Shown: piece by piece, positions 1 to 9,161 of the stretch
Layout of the letters: each line of letters starts with the position of its first letter
Position numbering within the stretch: the stretch's first letter is position 1
Origin: Microaerobacter geothermalis
Lineage (GTDB): Bacteria; Bacillota; Bacilli; DSM-22679
Assembly: GCF_021608135.1 (NCBI RefSeq)
Contig: NZ_JAKIHL010000012.1
Coordinates: 1-64,000, forward strand
Reading direction: 5' to 3'
DNA: 64,000 nt
The notes under the pieces: generated by a model
What the model saw: only the letters and a program-made list of their open reading frames with translations
Databases searched by the model: none
What the model was told of the DNA's origin: nothing
Program-made: the position numbers and the translations under genes

Positions 1-189
1 GATCAGAGACAAACAGTAATTTGATATTCGTGCTCGCAGCAACAGGAATTTGTGCTCAATGATCGATGCTGTCCGTTTAGTTCGCGGGGTCTGATATTGC
101 TACCACCATAAAGATTTACGACTTACCATTCCCCTGTTCAATTTCCATTATGAGAAGATGACGATGATACAGTAACTAGGTAACTACTG
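1..189. other. Intergenic, no gene recognised
   Basis: No supported gene, RNA or terminator was found here. The first 24 bases read as a short open stretch closed by TGA and could be the very end of an upstream gene, but this is too little to assign. A TTTAGTTCG near 77-85 resembles the arm motif of the repeat family described elsewhere in this window, but no longer match surrounds it. Confidence 0.4.
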
Positions 190-278
190 GATGGAATTAT
201 TTTCATGAGAATTTGTGACCCTGCGGGTCATGTAAGTTTAGTTCCATCGGGAGCTTTAGTGGCACTTAGCCATCGGGC
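190..278 (-). repeat. Fold-back repeat fragment carrying a two-hairpin unit
   Basis: This stretch joins a degenerate copy of the 51-bp unit (TGACCC-type hairpin, here GTGACCCTGCGGGTCAT) directly to TTTAGTTCC and then to the outer arm of the large repeat, ending at GCCATCGGG. It matches the reverse complement of the left half of the copy near 43.3 kb. It lies just upstream of the SDR gene and ends about 20 bases before its ribosome binding site, so it may be transcribed in that gene's leader. Confidence 0.75.
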
Positions 279-310
279 AAAAAATATCGTATAAATGGGA
301 GGAAATGGGG

Positions 311-1123
311 ATGAAGATGCTGGAAAACCAGGTAGCAATTATTACCGGTTCGGGAAGGGGAGTGGGACGTGCCGTTGCAGAGATGATGGCGGAACATGGG
401 GCCCGTGTGGTGGTGTCGGATCTTGATCCGGAACCGGCTGTTGAAGCGGTAAAGGAGATCAGGGCCAAGGGAGGAGCAGCGATCTCTGTTGTGGGGAATG
501 TTACCGATCCTGATTTTCCCAAAAAGATCATTGGAGAAACGATTCAAGCCTTTGGCAAGCTGGATATCCTGATTAATAATGCAGGTTATACCTGGGACGG
601 GATGATACACAAAATGACAGATGAACAGTTTCAGGCCATGCTGGATATACACTTAATCGGGCCATTCCGATTGATTCGTGAAGCAGCCCCTTACTTCCGG
701 GATGCGGGCAAGGCGGATATCGAGCAGGGAACACTTCACTATAGAAAGATTGTAAACGTTTCATCGGTGGCAGGAGTTATGGGCAATGTTGGGCAGGCCA
801 ACTATTCATCGGCCAAGGCAGGTTTAATCGGTCTAACCAAAACGGTGGCCAGGGAATGGGGGCCGTTCAATGTGAATTGTAATGCCGTAGCTTTTGGTTT
901 GATTGACACCCGATTGACCCAGGCAAAAGAAATGGGTGAGAAAGTAAACGGCGTGGAAGTGGGTATTCCACAAAAGGTAAGGCAGATGTTTGAGCAATCC
1001 ATTCCCCAGAAGCGGGCTGGTACGGTGGAAGAGGCAGCGGCAGGCATATTTTACCTCGCCTCACCGTTTTCCAACTATACGAATGGACATGTCCTTCATA
1101 TAAACGGAGGTTGGTATACATAA
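311..1123 (+). CDS. SDR family NAD(P)-dependent oxidoreductase (FabG-like)
   Basis: A classical short-chain dehydrogenase of about 270 residues. Visible family features are the nucleotide-binding TGSGRGVG near residues 12-19, NNAG near 89-92, the catalytic serine in VNVSS near 151, and YSSAK (Tyr about 165, Lys about 169), followed by the usual ADTR-like region (LIDTRL) and the C-terminal INGGW. A roughly 12-residue insertion (DAGKADIEQG) before the catalytic serine is larger than in housekeeping FabG and marks a separate SDR subgroup. The substrate cannot be read from sequence; 3-oxoacyl or hydroxyacyl thioesters are plausible. An ATG lies at 305, but GGGAGGA at 297-303 is too close to it; the ATG at 311 has proper spacing. 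It appears monocistronic, ended by the hairpin at 1214-1250. Confidence 0.88.
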   Translation: MKMLENQVAIITGSGRGVGRAVAEMMAEHGARVVVSDLDPEPAVEAVKEIRAKGGAAISVVGNVTDPDFPKKIIGETIQAFGKLDILINNAGYTWDGMIHKMTDEQFQAMLDIHLIGPFRLIREAAPYFRDAGKADIEQGTLHYRKIVNVSSVAGVMGNVGQANYSSAKAGLIGLTKTVAREWGPFNVNCNAVAFGLIDTRLTQAKEMGEKVNGVEVGIPQKVRQMFEQSIPQKRAGTVEEAAAGIFYLASPFSNYTNGHVLHINGGWYT

Positions 1124-1213
1124 AGAAGGTGTCACAAAATTCAAATTAGAGCACCTAAACTCAACAGGGTATTGATGTATTATTCATACCAATAATCAAT
1201 ATGTAGTATGAAC

Positions 1214-1250
1214 AAAGGGGCAGCTCATACTTATGAGTCACCCCTTTTTT
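1214..1250. terminator. Bidirectional terminator between convergent genes
   Basis: AAAGGGG pairs with CCCCTTT, and an inner CTCAT pairs with ATGAG, followed by a T run on the plus strand and preceded by an A-rich run. It sits between the SDR gene (plus) and the DUF2935 gene (minus), and could serve both. Confidence 0.8.
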
Positions 1251-1259
1251 GGTGGTGTA

Positions 1260-2189
1260 TTAATTTGCTTCATCTGCAGCTTCAGGCTTGTTTCGTTTCT
1301 TTTCCTTTAATCTTTTTTCAAGGATGTTGATCATAAAGAGGTAATGCTCGGCTTCACGAAGTACGTGGTCAGCTAATAACGGGTTGATGACACTCTTGAT
1401 CTGACATTTTTTAATCATTTCAAGTAATGCTTTTTTGAAGTCTCTTAATTCCATTGTGGCATTTTGACTTTCTTCATTTGTTTTTCCGATAATAGGATAA
1501 GTTGGTTTTTTCCCTAACAGCATGGATTCAACATCCCGTGCTTGATCTAATAAAACATCAAAGTCATTCCCAAATTGTTGGGCTGTCATCACTAGATTCC
1601 GTTCTGATGGATCAAGGAAATGGGCAATAAAATGAGAATGTTCCATCATAATACGCAGCCAAAACACGTTTTCAAGAATAATGGCATCTTGGATAGGCTC
1701 GAGAATACCTTGATTAAATTTAATCAGGGTATTTAAAAAATATTCAGCTTCCCGTGCAATATGGTCTACCAGCAGCGGAAGATTGAACCCGGAGATTTTA
1801 CAATTGATGATTAAAATCAGGACATTTCTCTTAAAGTTACGAAACGCATACGTTGACTGGATGCTTTCTTCATTTAGCTGTCTCACGGCATGATCTGTTT
1901 CAGGAATGGAATGGGCCCGTTTAAGCAGATGATCAAATAAATCAAAAAATTTAAGTGCCTCCTGAATCAGATTTTTGTCCTTACGATTAAATCCTTCACT
2001 AAGAAATAACGCATGCTCCTTCATAATTCTTAACCAAAATCGATTTTCGGTAAGAGAACCTTCAATAAACATTCTTTCACTTAACGATTCAAGTGGTGCA
2101 CCTTTCATTTCCGGAGGAACCAGCAATGCTTTTTGCGGGTCCATTACAAAGTGGCCGGGAATAGGACTTGAATCAGGGTGTTGGATCAA
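1260..2189 (-). CDS. DUF2935 family protein (two tandem domains)
   Basis: A 309-residue soluble protein built of two similar all-helical halves. Each half contains an E-x-x-FWLRIM-x-EH-x-x-F motif: ENRFWLRIMKEHALF near residue 50 and ENVFWLRIMMEHSHF near residue 175, each followed about 100 residues later by a second helix pair containing HxxREAEHYL-like sequence (DHIAREAEYFL, DHVLREAEHYL). The repeated Glu and His positions are those expected of a metal-binding helical bundle, as described for DUF2935 structures; metal binding here is inference. The protein is common in Bacillus and Clostridium and has no established role. RBS is AGGAGG-like upstream of 2189 on the minus strand (GGGAGGTACTGAAG). 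Confidence 0.85.
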   Translation of the reverse strand: MIQHPDSSPIPGHFVMDPQKALLVPPEMKGAPLESLSERMFIEGSLTENRFWLRIMKEHALFLSEGFNRKDKNLIQEALKFFDLFDHLLKRAHSIPETDHAVRQLNEESIQSTYAFRNFKRNVLILIINCKISGFNLPLLVDHIAREAEYFLNTLIKFNQGILEPIQDAIILENVFWLRIMMEHSHFIAHFLDPSERNLVMTAQQFGNDFDVLLDQARDVESMLLGKKPTYPIIGKTNEESQNATMELRDFKKALLEMIKKCQIKSVINPLLADHVLREAEHYLFMINILEKRLKEKKRNKPEAADEAN

Positions 2190-2268
2190 CTTCAGTACCT
2201 CCCATCATAGATAAGCTAATATAGCTTATTATGGGCGGTCGTCCATGGTTCCTTCACCGATGAATAGG

Positions 2269-2388
2269 TTAGTCTTTTTCTATTTCATCAATTTCTTCTT
2301 TTATAGAATAAGCTTTTTTTGTCACATAAACAGAGATTCCGATAACGGCAAAAATAATGATCATAGAGATTACAATGATAATTGTCAT
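2269..2388 (-). CDS. YtzI-like small membrane protein (39 aa)
   Basis: A 39-residue protein: hydrophobic N-terminal segment (residues about 2-22, MTIIIVISMIIIFAVIG) followed by a short charged tail with KKAYSIKEE. The layout and the KAYS motif resemble the Bacillus micro-protein YtzI, whose function is unknown. A good ribosome binding site (GAGGTGA) sits 3-10 bases upstream of the ATG. It follows the same strand as the DUF2935 gene but lies upstream of it with an 80-base gap. Confidence 0.6.
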   Translation of the reverse strand: MTIIIVISMIIIFAVIGISVYVTKKAYSIKEEIDEIEKD

Positions 2389-2403
2389 CTTCTCACCTCA
2401 AGA

Positions 2404-2437
2404 TTATCCGATAGATAAGTGCTACTGAGACTCCTGC
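2404..2437 (-). repeat. Outer-arm fragment of the fold-back repeat
   Basis: Reads TTATCCGATAGATAAGTG then CTACTGAGACTCC, matching the reverse complement of the right-hand end of the copy near 43.6 kb with a few substitutions. It lies directly upstream of the YtzI-like gene's ribosome binding site. Only the outer arm is present. Confidence 0.55.
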
Positions 2438-2653
2438 TTCATTATTATAGCATGACAAATGGAACATTAAAACAATTATCACTATTATAATATTGGAAAA
2501 TAAATATGCAAAATGGTATATTATTATTAGTCAAAAAATATTAAAATATTGTTAATTGAAATAATATTAACGTTGGTATTTGAAATTTTGTGAAATATTT
2601 ATGCAATAAATCCCTATATCAAATGTAATTCGTTTATTGAAACAGGTGATAGA

Positions 2654-3919
2654 ATGCATAATAGTATAAAGCATCCCGATGATCATCAATTTGAAAGATA
2701 TGGTTTGATCGATAACATACATGAAATGGTTGAAGTGATTAGTCAAGAGCTAAAGAAACCCGTAACCATTGAAGCAAAGAATTTTGATTTGATTGCGTAT
2801 AGTGCGAATCACCAAGAGGTTGATTCTGCCCGTCAAAAAACCATACTGGAGAAGAAGGTCCCCAGTTTTGTTGTAGACCGTTTAAACCGAGCCGGAATTA
2901 TTCGCAAATTGGAATCTACCAATCATCCTATTCGCATCCCCCCTTTAGAAGAAGTTGGATTAACCCAAAGAATAGCTATGAGTATTGGATACCAGAAGCA
3001 GGTTATTGGGTATATTTGGATTCAGGAGGATTTTCCGCCATTAACAGAAAAGGAATTCCAATTTCTAGAGAATATTTCCGGCCATATTGCCCGTATTCTA
3101 TTAGAGATCAGTAGTACGAAAAAGGCACAATAAGAAGCAAAAGATAACATTTATTGGCGGCTATTAAAAGGTGAATTTAAAACAGAACGAGCTTTAAAAC
3201 GGGAGGCTGAACTCATTCGATTAACATTACCAGCTAAATTTTCGCTTATCGTCTTTTCCTTAGCCTCATTTTCATCAGACCAGGAGATTGATCAATTTAG
3301 AAATTTAATTCGTTCATTTTCTACCTATACGAGTAAAACCACTCATTGGATAGAAAACCGGGAGCAGATCGTTGTGATCATTGACAGTCCCTCACTAATC
3401 GAAGGATCTTCTCAAACATTGGCAAATGAATTTGTCAACCAAATATTTGAGCAAATGGAAAAGAAGAAACTGATTCTTCCTTATGTTGGAATTGGTAATG
3501 AATATACGAATATCTTAATGGCGGGAAAGAGTTATACGGAAGCCTTGGAAGTCATTAATATCGTCAGTATGTTAAAGCCGGAATTATCAAGACGATTAAT
3601 AGAATATTCAAAGCTTGGGATTTATCGGCTGTTAACAACAATCCATGAGAAGAACAAAAATGATAATTATTTCAATGAATCATTAATAAAGATTATGGAG
3701 TATGACCGTGAAAATCAAAGTGAATTACTGCAAACCTTAGAAGTGTATCTTGTGAACAATTGTAAATTAAAAGAGACGGCTGAGCGTCTTTATGTTCATC
3801 CTAACACTTTAAATTATCGAATTAAAAGAATCATGGAAATTGCTAAAATTGATTTTGATGATTTTCATACACGATGCCAGCTATATATTGATCTATTAAT
3901 TTTACGGTATCTTAAATAA
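2654..3919 (+). pseudogene. PucR/CdaR-type transcriptional regulator, interrupted by one in-frame stop
   Basis: Frame from 2654 is open for 159 codons, meets TAA at 3131-3133, then stays open in the same frame to 3919, giving a 421-codon gene with a single stop. The first part (to residue 159) resembles the N-terminal sensing domain of CdaR/PucR regulators. After the stop the frame continues with YWRLLKGEF, a GGDEF-like middle region and the C-terminal helix-turn-helix (LKETAERLYVHPNTLNYRIK near residue 375), which is typical of the PucR C-terminal domain. The family activates adjacent catabolic or transport operons, so this gene likely controlled the importer and racemase genes downstream. 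A restart at GTG 3374 could make a C-terminal fragment with the DNA-binding domain. The stop could be real decay, a sequencing error, or readthrough. Confidence 0.8.
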
Positions 3920-4139
3920 CTTTTTGAGAAGAGCCTTCTATATTGGGGGTTTTTTTTATTATTGTCCATTTGTGATTCAGAAACAAATGAATAGTCAAAA
4001 TATTGTGGTTGAGAACCAATGTGTTAAAACAGTATAGATAATATAATGAATTTACGGAAAATAGGAAAACGACAAAAAATATAAAATAACTGAAATCAGG
4101 ATGTTGTACTTTCTGATGTGCCAAAAAAGGGGGGGTTAG

Positions 4140-5204
4140 ATGTCACTTGATGTTGAGGTAAGAAATGTAGAAAAACACTATGGTGATTTTACTGCCTTGC
4201 AGCCTACATCTTTACATGTAAAAAATGGCGAATTTTTAACCATACTTGGCCCCAGCGGCTCAGGAAAAACCACGTTGTTAAAAATCATCTCAGGCTTTGA
4301 AACCCCTTCATCCGGAGATGTTCTAATTGGTTCGGAAAATGTGACCTTCTCGCCTCCTCATAAAAGAGGAATAGGAATGGTTTTCCAAAACTATGCTTTA
4401 TTTCCTCATATGACGGTTTATGACAACATTTGCTTTCCATTAAAGATGAGGAAAGTGTCAAAAGACAAAATGAAGGAAAAAGCATTGGAAGCTCTTGAGC
4501 TTGTTCAATTAACCAAATTTAAAGACCGTTATCCGAGTCAGCTTAGCGGAGGGCAAAGACAGAGGGTGGCTTTAGCAAGAGCGGTTGTATTTGATCCCCC
4601 AGTTCTGTTGTTGGATGAACCGTTGGGTGCATTGGATAAGCAGCTTAGGGTTCAAATGCAGTTGGAAATTAAAAAGCTTCAGGAAAAGTTAAAAATTACA
4701 ACCGTATCAGTTACCCATGATCAGGAAGAAGCGTTAACCATGTCTACAAGAATTTGCATTATCAACAACGGACAAATTGAGCAATTAGGAACACCCAGAG
4801 AGATTTATGAACATCCAAATAATCGATTTGTTGCGGAGTTTATTGGTGAAACCAATTTAATAGATGCACAAATTGTAGGATGGGAAGAGGAAATTGCTAT
4901 CATAAAAACAAATAAAGGGGAGCTGTTGCGGGCAGTTACCTTAAACAAAGAGTTAAAGAATGTGACCATTGCGATACGTCCGGAGCTTATTTCAATCGTA
5001 TCTCCTGAGGAGCCAGGCGATAATATGCTGCGGGTAGTTGTTCAGGATATCGTTTATTTAGGAGATTCAAGCCGCTGTCAAGTGATCACAGAAAAAGGTG
5101 AATATTTAAAAATTAAACTCAGTCCAAAAGAAATTCCATTTGTTCGAGAGGGACAGGAATTGATGATTGGATGGGAAGTAAATCAAGGAGTTTTAATTCA
5201 TTAA
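4140..5204 (+). CDS. ABC transporter ATP-binding protein, PotA-like
   Basis: A 354-residue ATPase of the spermidine/putrescine/iron (MOI/POPT) type. Walker A GPSGSGKTT near residues 38-46, Q-loop FQNYALFPHM near 82-91, signature LSGGQRQRV near 135-143, Walker B LLLDEPLGALD, and switch His in VTHDQEEA are all intact. The C-terminal 110 residues form the TOBE-type regulatory extension (IAIRPE). It energises import of a small organic cation or amino acid derivative with the two permeases downstream. It is the first gene of the operon, follows the broken regulator by 220 bases, and is only 39 bases from the lipoprotein gene. Confidence 0.92.
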   Translation: MSLDVEVRNVEKHYGDFTALQPTSLHVKNGEFLTILGPSGSGKTTLLKIISGFETPSSGDVLIGSENVTFSPPHKRGIGMVFQNYALFPHMTVYDNICFPLKMRKVSKDKMKEKALEALELVQLTKFKDRYPSQLSGGQRQRVALARAVVFDPPVLLLDEPLGALDKQLRVQMQLEIKKLQEKLKITTVSVTHDQEEALTMSTRICIINNGQIEQLGTPREIYEHPNNRFVAEFIGETNLIDAQIVGWEEEIAIIKTNKGELLRAVTLNKELKNVTIAIRPELISIVSPEEPGDNMLRVVVQDIVYLGDSSRCQVITEKGEYLKIKLSPKEIPFVREGQELMIGWEVNQGVLIH

Positions 5205-5243
5205 TAAACAAAATTGATAATGATAAAAGGAGGTTTTTCACTA

Positions 5244-6338
5244 ATGAAAAAATGGAGTAAATGGTTAGGATTTTCAGTTATCTTTATTTTGGTTTTATCC
5301 TTAGCAGCATGCGGTGGAAATACCAAAGATGAAACCGGTTCTGCACCGACAGAAAATTCATCTCCAGATAAGACAAGTGACGGCGGACAACTTGTCGTGG
5401 TAAGTTGGGGCGGAGCATATCAGGATGCCCAAAGAAAAGCCATGTTTGAACCATTCAAGCAGGAGACTGGTGTTAATTTAGTAGAAGATAGCCCGGTGGA
5501 TATCGGAAAGCTAAAAGCCATGGTTAAGGGTGAAAATGTTCAATGGGATGTTGTGGATGTACTAGGAATGGACGTTCCAAAGCTTGTCAGTGAAGATCTG
5601 TTGGAACCCATCGATTACACGATTGTAGACAAGACCGATATGCTGGAAAGTGCTGTAGGAGAATATAACGTTGATATTGACTATTATTCAACCGTACTGT
5701 CCTACAATAATGAAAATCTCCCAAACGGAAAAGCACCTGAAAGTTGGGCTGACTTCTTTGATAAAGAGAAGTTTCCTGGTACACGAGCACTATATAAATC
5801 ACCGATAACAACCTTAGAAATTGCCTTGTTGGCTGATGGAGTTGCTCCTGATCAGTTGTATCCTTTAGATGTGGATCGTGCCTTTAATAAGTTGGATAGC
5901 ATCAAAAATGAAATTGTTTGGTGGGAACAGGGAGCTCAACCAGTCCAGCTTCTCTCTGATAAAGAAGTAGTGATGGCCGTAGCCTGGAATGGACGTATCG
6001 CTTCCGCTGCCAAAGAGGGTCAACCGTTGGCATTTACCTATGATGACGGAATTTTAGACTCAGAGGCATGGGTTGTACCGAAAGGAGCGAAAAATAAGGA
6101 GACGGCTATGAAATTTATTCAATTTGCTTCTCAAGGAAAACCACAGGCAGAATTGCTAAATGAAATCCCATATGGTCCGACGAATAAAAAGGCCTTTGAT
6201 TTTATGGAGGAATCTTATGCAAGATCACTCCCCACATATCCTGACAATTTTGATAAGCAAATTATTTTAGATGTAAACTGGTGGAACGATAACTTTGAAA
6301 CCATCAATGACCGTTTTCAGGAGTGGCTATTAAAATAA
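5244..6338 (+). CDS. ABC transporter substrate-binding lipoprotein, PotD-like
   Basis: A 364-residue extracytoplasmic solute-binding protein. The signal peptide ends in a lipobox (LAACGG), with lipidation expected at Cys near residue 23, followed by a Ser/Thr-rich linker. The mature part has the PotD/SBP_bac_8 pattern VVSWGGAYQDAQRKA and late VVPKGAKNKETAMKFI. An upstream in-frame ATG at 5214 exists, but AGGAGG at 5228-5233 fixes the start at 5244. Polyamines are the textbook ligand, but many relatives bind other amines or amino acid derivatives. The linked proline racemase family gene suggests a proline or hydroxyproline-related compound, which is inference. Confidence 0.9.
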   Translation: MKKWSKWLGFSVIFILVLSLAACGGNTKDETGSAPTENSSPDKTSDGGQLVVVSWGGAYQDAQRKAMFEPFKQETGVNLVEDSPVDIGKLKAMVKGENVQWDVVDVLGMDVPKLVSEDLLEPIDYTIVDKTDMLESAVGEYNVDIDYYSTVLSYNNENLPNGKAPESWADFFDKEKFPGTRALYKSPITTLEIALLADGVAPDQLYPLDVDRAFNKLDSIKNEIVWWEQGAQPVQLLSDKEVVMAVAWNGRIASAAKEGQPLAFTYDDGILDSEAWVVPKGAKNKETAMKFIQFASQGKPQAELLNEIPYGPTNKKAFDFMEESYARSLPTYPDNFDKQIILDVNWWNDNFETINDRFQEWLLK

Positions 6339-6339
6339 T

Positions 6340-6424
6340 GTGGGGATGAATATCCCCACTTCTTTTCTTAGCAGATAAGAAAGTTTCACCAGCGTCCAAG
6401 GCTTGGCGAAATGCCAAGTTTTCT
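6340..6424 (+). promoter_or_regulatory. Two tandem intercistronic hairpins between binding protein and permease
   Basis: The first hairpin is GTGGGGAT/ATCCCCAC at 6340-6360, followed by TTCTTTTC. The second is CTTGGC/GCCAAG at 6402-6418, followed by TTTTCT. They sit in the 106-base gap between the binding-protein gene and the first permease gene, while the other gaps in this operon are 9-39 bases. Such hairpins commonly protect the upstream message or partly terminate transcription so that binding protein is made in excess; that role is inferred. Confidence 0.6.
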
Positions 6425-6444
6425 AATATTAAGGAGGACAACGT

Positions 6445-7323
6445 ATGAAACCAGATTTGGTTCACGGGGTTACGGCAGATCAAAAAAAAGCTAGAATTCC
6501 TATTCAGGGTGTAAATTTATTGGCTATCCCAGCATTAATATTTGTATTGTTTTTCTTTATTTATCCCTTAATTAAAGTACTTTTTAACAGTGTTTTGGAT
6601 CCGTCATTCACCCTGAAGCATTATGTCCGTTTTTTTTCAGAACCGGCATATCTTCAGGTGTTATGGATCACGATTAAAACTGGATTATTGGTTACTTTTA
6701 TTTGCTTGGTTCTAGGATATCCAGTTGCTTATATGCTGGCCTCTGTGCCAGATAGAGTTCGCAATCTATTATTAATCTTTGTATTACTGCCGTTTTGGAC
6801 CAGTTTTTTGGTTCGAACCTATGCCTGGATCGTTATTTTACAAAAAGAAGGAATATTAAATAAGACATTACTTGCTTTAGGGATCATAGAGGAACCGATG
6901 AAAATGGTTCATAATACCTTTGGGGTAATTATTGGTTTAGTACATGTTTTACTACCCTTTATGATTCTTCCGCTTTATAGTGTGATGAAAAATATTGACA
7001 TGGATTTGGTCAAATCAGCCCAAAGTCTTGGGGCAACACCATATAAATCCTTTACCAAAGTGTTTCTTCCGTTATCCTTTCCGGGAATAGCAGCCGGGTC
7101 GATTCTAGTATTTATCATTTCTATTGGATATTATGTGACACCTGCGTTACTGGGAGGGCGGAAAGACACGATGATTTCTCAGCTTATTGCTCAACAGATT
7201 GGTGAGCAGCTTAATTGGGGATTTGGTTCAGCCATTGCTTTGGTTCTGTTAGTTGTTGTATTAGGCCTCCTATATTTATTTAACAGATACTTTGGATTGG
7301 AAAAAATATCATTTGGTCCGTAA
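6445..7323 (+). CDS. ABC transporter permease, PotB-like
   Basis: A 292-residue integral membrane protein with about six hydrophobic segments. The coupling motif SAQSLGATPYKSFTKVFLPLSFPGI lies near residues 192-216 and matches the EAA loop of binding-protein-dependent permeases, which contacts the ATPase. Residues near 25-45 form the first membrane span. ATG at 6445 is preceded by AAGGAGGAC. It pairs with the next gene, whose RBS overlaps this gene's stop codon. Confidence 0.9.
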   Translation: MKPDLVHGVTADQKKARIPIQGVNLLAIPALIFVLFFFIYPLIKVLFNSVLDPSFTLKHYVRFFSEPAYLQVLWITIKTGLLVTFICLVLGYPVAYMLASVPDRVRNLLLIFVLLPFWTSFLVRTYAWIVILQKEGILNKTLLALGIIEEPMKMVHNTFGVIIGLVHVLLPFMILPLYSVMKNIDMDLVKSAQSLGATPYKSFTKVFLPLSFPGIAAGSILVFIISIGYYVTPALLGGRKDTMISQLIAQQIGEQLNWGFGSAIALVLLVVVLGLLYLFNRYFGLEKISFGP

Positions 7324-7335
7324 GGAGGCGATTCT

Positions 7336-8133
7336 ATGAAAATCAATTGGAATAAAATATTGATCTATTCATTTGCATGTCTTGTTTTATTATTCTTGAT
7401 ACTGCCTACATTTATTGTAATTCCAATATCATTTAGCCCTTCACGTTTTTTGGAGTTTCCGCCACCAGGTTTTTCCTTGCAGTGGTATAAAAACTTTTTC
7501 TCCAGTGATTCCTGGGTCAACTCCTTCTTTTTTAGCTTAAAAGTTGGATTTGTTACGATGATAAGTGCAACCATATTAGGAACATTGGCATCGATTACTT
7601 TGGCCAGAAGCAATTCCAAATGGAACAGTATGTTGTACTATATTATGGTAACTCCGATGATTGTTCCTCTCATTATCATAGCGGTAGCGATATACAGTTT
7701 ATTTATACGAACCAATTTGCAAGGGTCCTTTATCGGATTGGTGATTGCCCATACAATCATTGCCATTCCCTATGTGATTACCACGGTAGTTGGTTCCTTG
7801 AGAGGATTTGATATCCGTATTGAACAAGCGGCGATCAGTTTAGGAGCTCATCCCTTTATTGCATTTATGAGAGTCACAGTCCCAATTATTTCACCCGCTC
7901 TTATTTCAGGGGCATTATTTGCTTTTATTGCATCTTTTGATGAACTCATTGTGTCCATATTTGTTTCCGGAGTGTTTGCAAAAACGCTCCCGGTAAAAAT
8001 GTGGGAAGGAATTCGTTTGGAAATCGACCCTACGATAGCGGCTATCGCCTCCATATTAATCACAATTTCCGTTGCATTGTTTGCTGCCATAGAATTATTA
8101 AAATTTATTAGCAATCGTAAAGGACTTTCATGA
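7336..8133 (+). CDS. ABC transporter permease, PotC-like
   Basis: A 265-residue permease with six predicted spans. The EAA loop is EQAAISLGAHPFIAFMRVTVPIISPAL near residues 160-186. The start is fixed by TAAGGAGGCG, of which TAA is the stop of the previous gene, so translation of the pair is probably coupled. PotC-type subunits carry the short N-terminal cytoplasmic segment seen here, and the SPSRFLEFPPPGFSLQWY stretch after the first span is typical of the family. Confidence 0.9.
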   Translation: MKINWNKILIYSFACLVLLFLILPTFIVIPISFSPSRFLEFPPPGFSLQWYKNFFSSDSWVNSFFFSLKVGFVTMISATILGTLASITLARSNSKWNSMLYYIMVTPMIVPLIIIAVAIYSLFIRTNLQGSFIGLVIAHTIIAIPYVITTVVGSLRGFDIRIEQAAISLGAHPFIAFMRVTVPIISPALISGALFAFIASFDELIVSIFVSGVFAKTLPVKMWEGIRLEIDPTIAAIASILITISVALFAAIELLKFISNRKGLS

Positions 8134-8148
8134 GGATGGGGTGTGACT

Positions 8149-9150
8149 ATGATTCGTTTTTCACATTATATTCAAACTATTGACTCCCACACCATGGGTG
8201 AGCCAACCAGAATTATTACCGGCGGAGCTCCGAGAATCCTTGGAAAAACCATGATGGAAAAAAAGTTGTATATGGAATCAGAGCTGGATTGGTTAAGAAA
8301 ATTATTAATGAGCGAACCTAGAGGCCATAAGGATATGTTTGGGGCAATATTAACGGAACCCTGTGATGAAACCTGTGATCTGGGAGTCGTTTTTATGGAT
8401 TCGAAGGGTTATTTAAACATGTGCGGTCACGGGACCATGGGAACCGTAACAACTGCCATCAATACCGGAATCATGAAACCCAAACCTGTCATTAGACTGG
8501 ATACACCTGCCGGTGTTGTCGAATGCAAAGTGAAAATTGAGAATGATACCGTGAAAGAAGTGAGCCTTAAAAACGTTCCATCATTTGTTTTATACCAGGA
8601 TATTGATATCGACCTTCCTGAAATAGGAAAGATTACCATGGATATTGCTTTTGGAGGCAGTATCTTCGGTATCGTCGATGCTGCACAACTAGGACTTAAA
8701 TTAATGATGGAAGAACATCAACAGCTTATATATTTTGGGAAACTGATTATGACTGAGGCCAATAAGCAAGTGAAGGTTGCCCATCCCCTGATCCCTCAGA
8801 TTAATAAAATTGATCTGGTTGAGTTTAGCTTACTTTCCAATAAACCAGGGATTCATTACCGCAATGTAGTTGTTTTCGGGAATGGACAAATCGACAGATC
8901 GCCTTGTGGTACAGGAACTTGTGCAAAGATGGCTTCCTTATATCAAAAAAAAAAGCTGGCTCTTCACGTGGAATTTGTTCATGAAAGTATCATTAACTCA
9001 ACATTTGTGGGAAAACTGCTTGATGTCCAGCAAGTAGGAAAGTACCAAGCTGTGATTCCACAGATCACTGGGTCGGCATGGATTACCGGAATGCATCAGT
9101 TTATCATCGAAAAAGACGATCCATATCCGGAAGGTTTTTTAATTGGATAA
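8149..9150 (+). CDS. Proline racemase family protein
   Basis: A 333-residue enzyme with both catalytic cysteine motifs: MCGHGT near residue 90 and SPCGTGTCAK near residue 250. Having two cysteines argues for a racemase or epimerase (proline racemase or 4-hydroxyproline 2-epimerase) rather than the dehydratase branch, in which one position is Thr. The IDSHTMGEPTRIITGG N terminus and ITGSAWITG C terminus are family hallmarks and close to clostridial proline racemase. Interconversion of L- and D-proline or hydroxyproline is expected in the cytoplasm. GTG at 8143 is an alternative start, but ATG 8149 is better spaced from GAGGATGGGG. As last gene of the transporter operon, it hints that the imported compound is an imino acid or betaine derivative. 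Confidence 0.88.
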   Translation: MIRFSHYIQTIDSHTMGEPTRIITGGAPRILGKTMMEKKLYMESELDWLRKLLMSEPRGHKDMFGAILTEPCDETCDLGVVFMDSKGYLNMCGHGTMGTVTTAINTGIMKPKPVIRLDTPAGVVECKVKIENDTVKEVSLKNVPSFVLYQDIDIDLPEIGKITMDIAFGGSIFGIVDAAQLGLKLMMEEHQQLIYFGKLIMTEANKQVKVAHPLIPQINKIDLVEFSLLSNKPGIHYRNVVVFGNGQIDRSPCGTGTCAKMASLYQKKKLALHVEFVHESIINSTFVGKLLDVQQVGKYQAVIPQITGSAWITGMHQFIIEKDDPYPEGFLIG

Positions 9151-9161
9151 TTCAATAAAGA

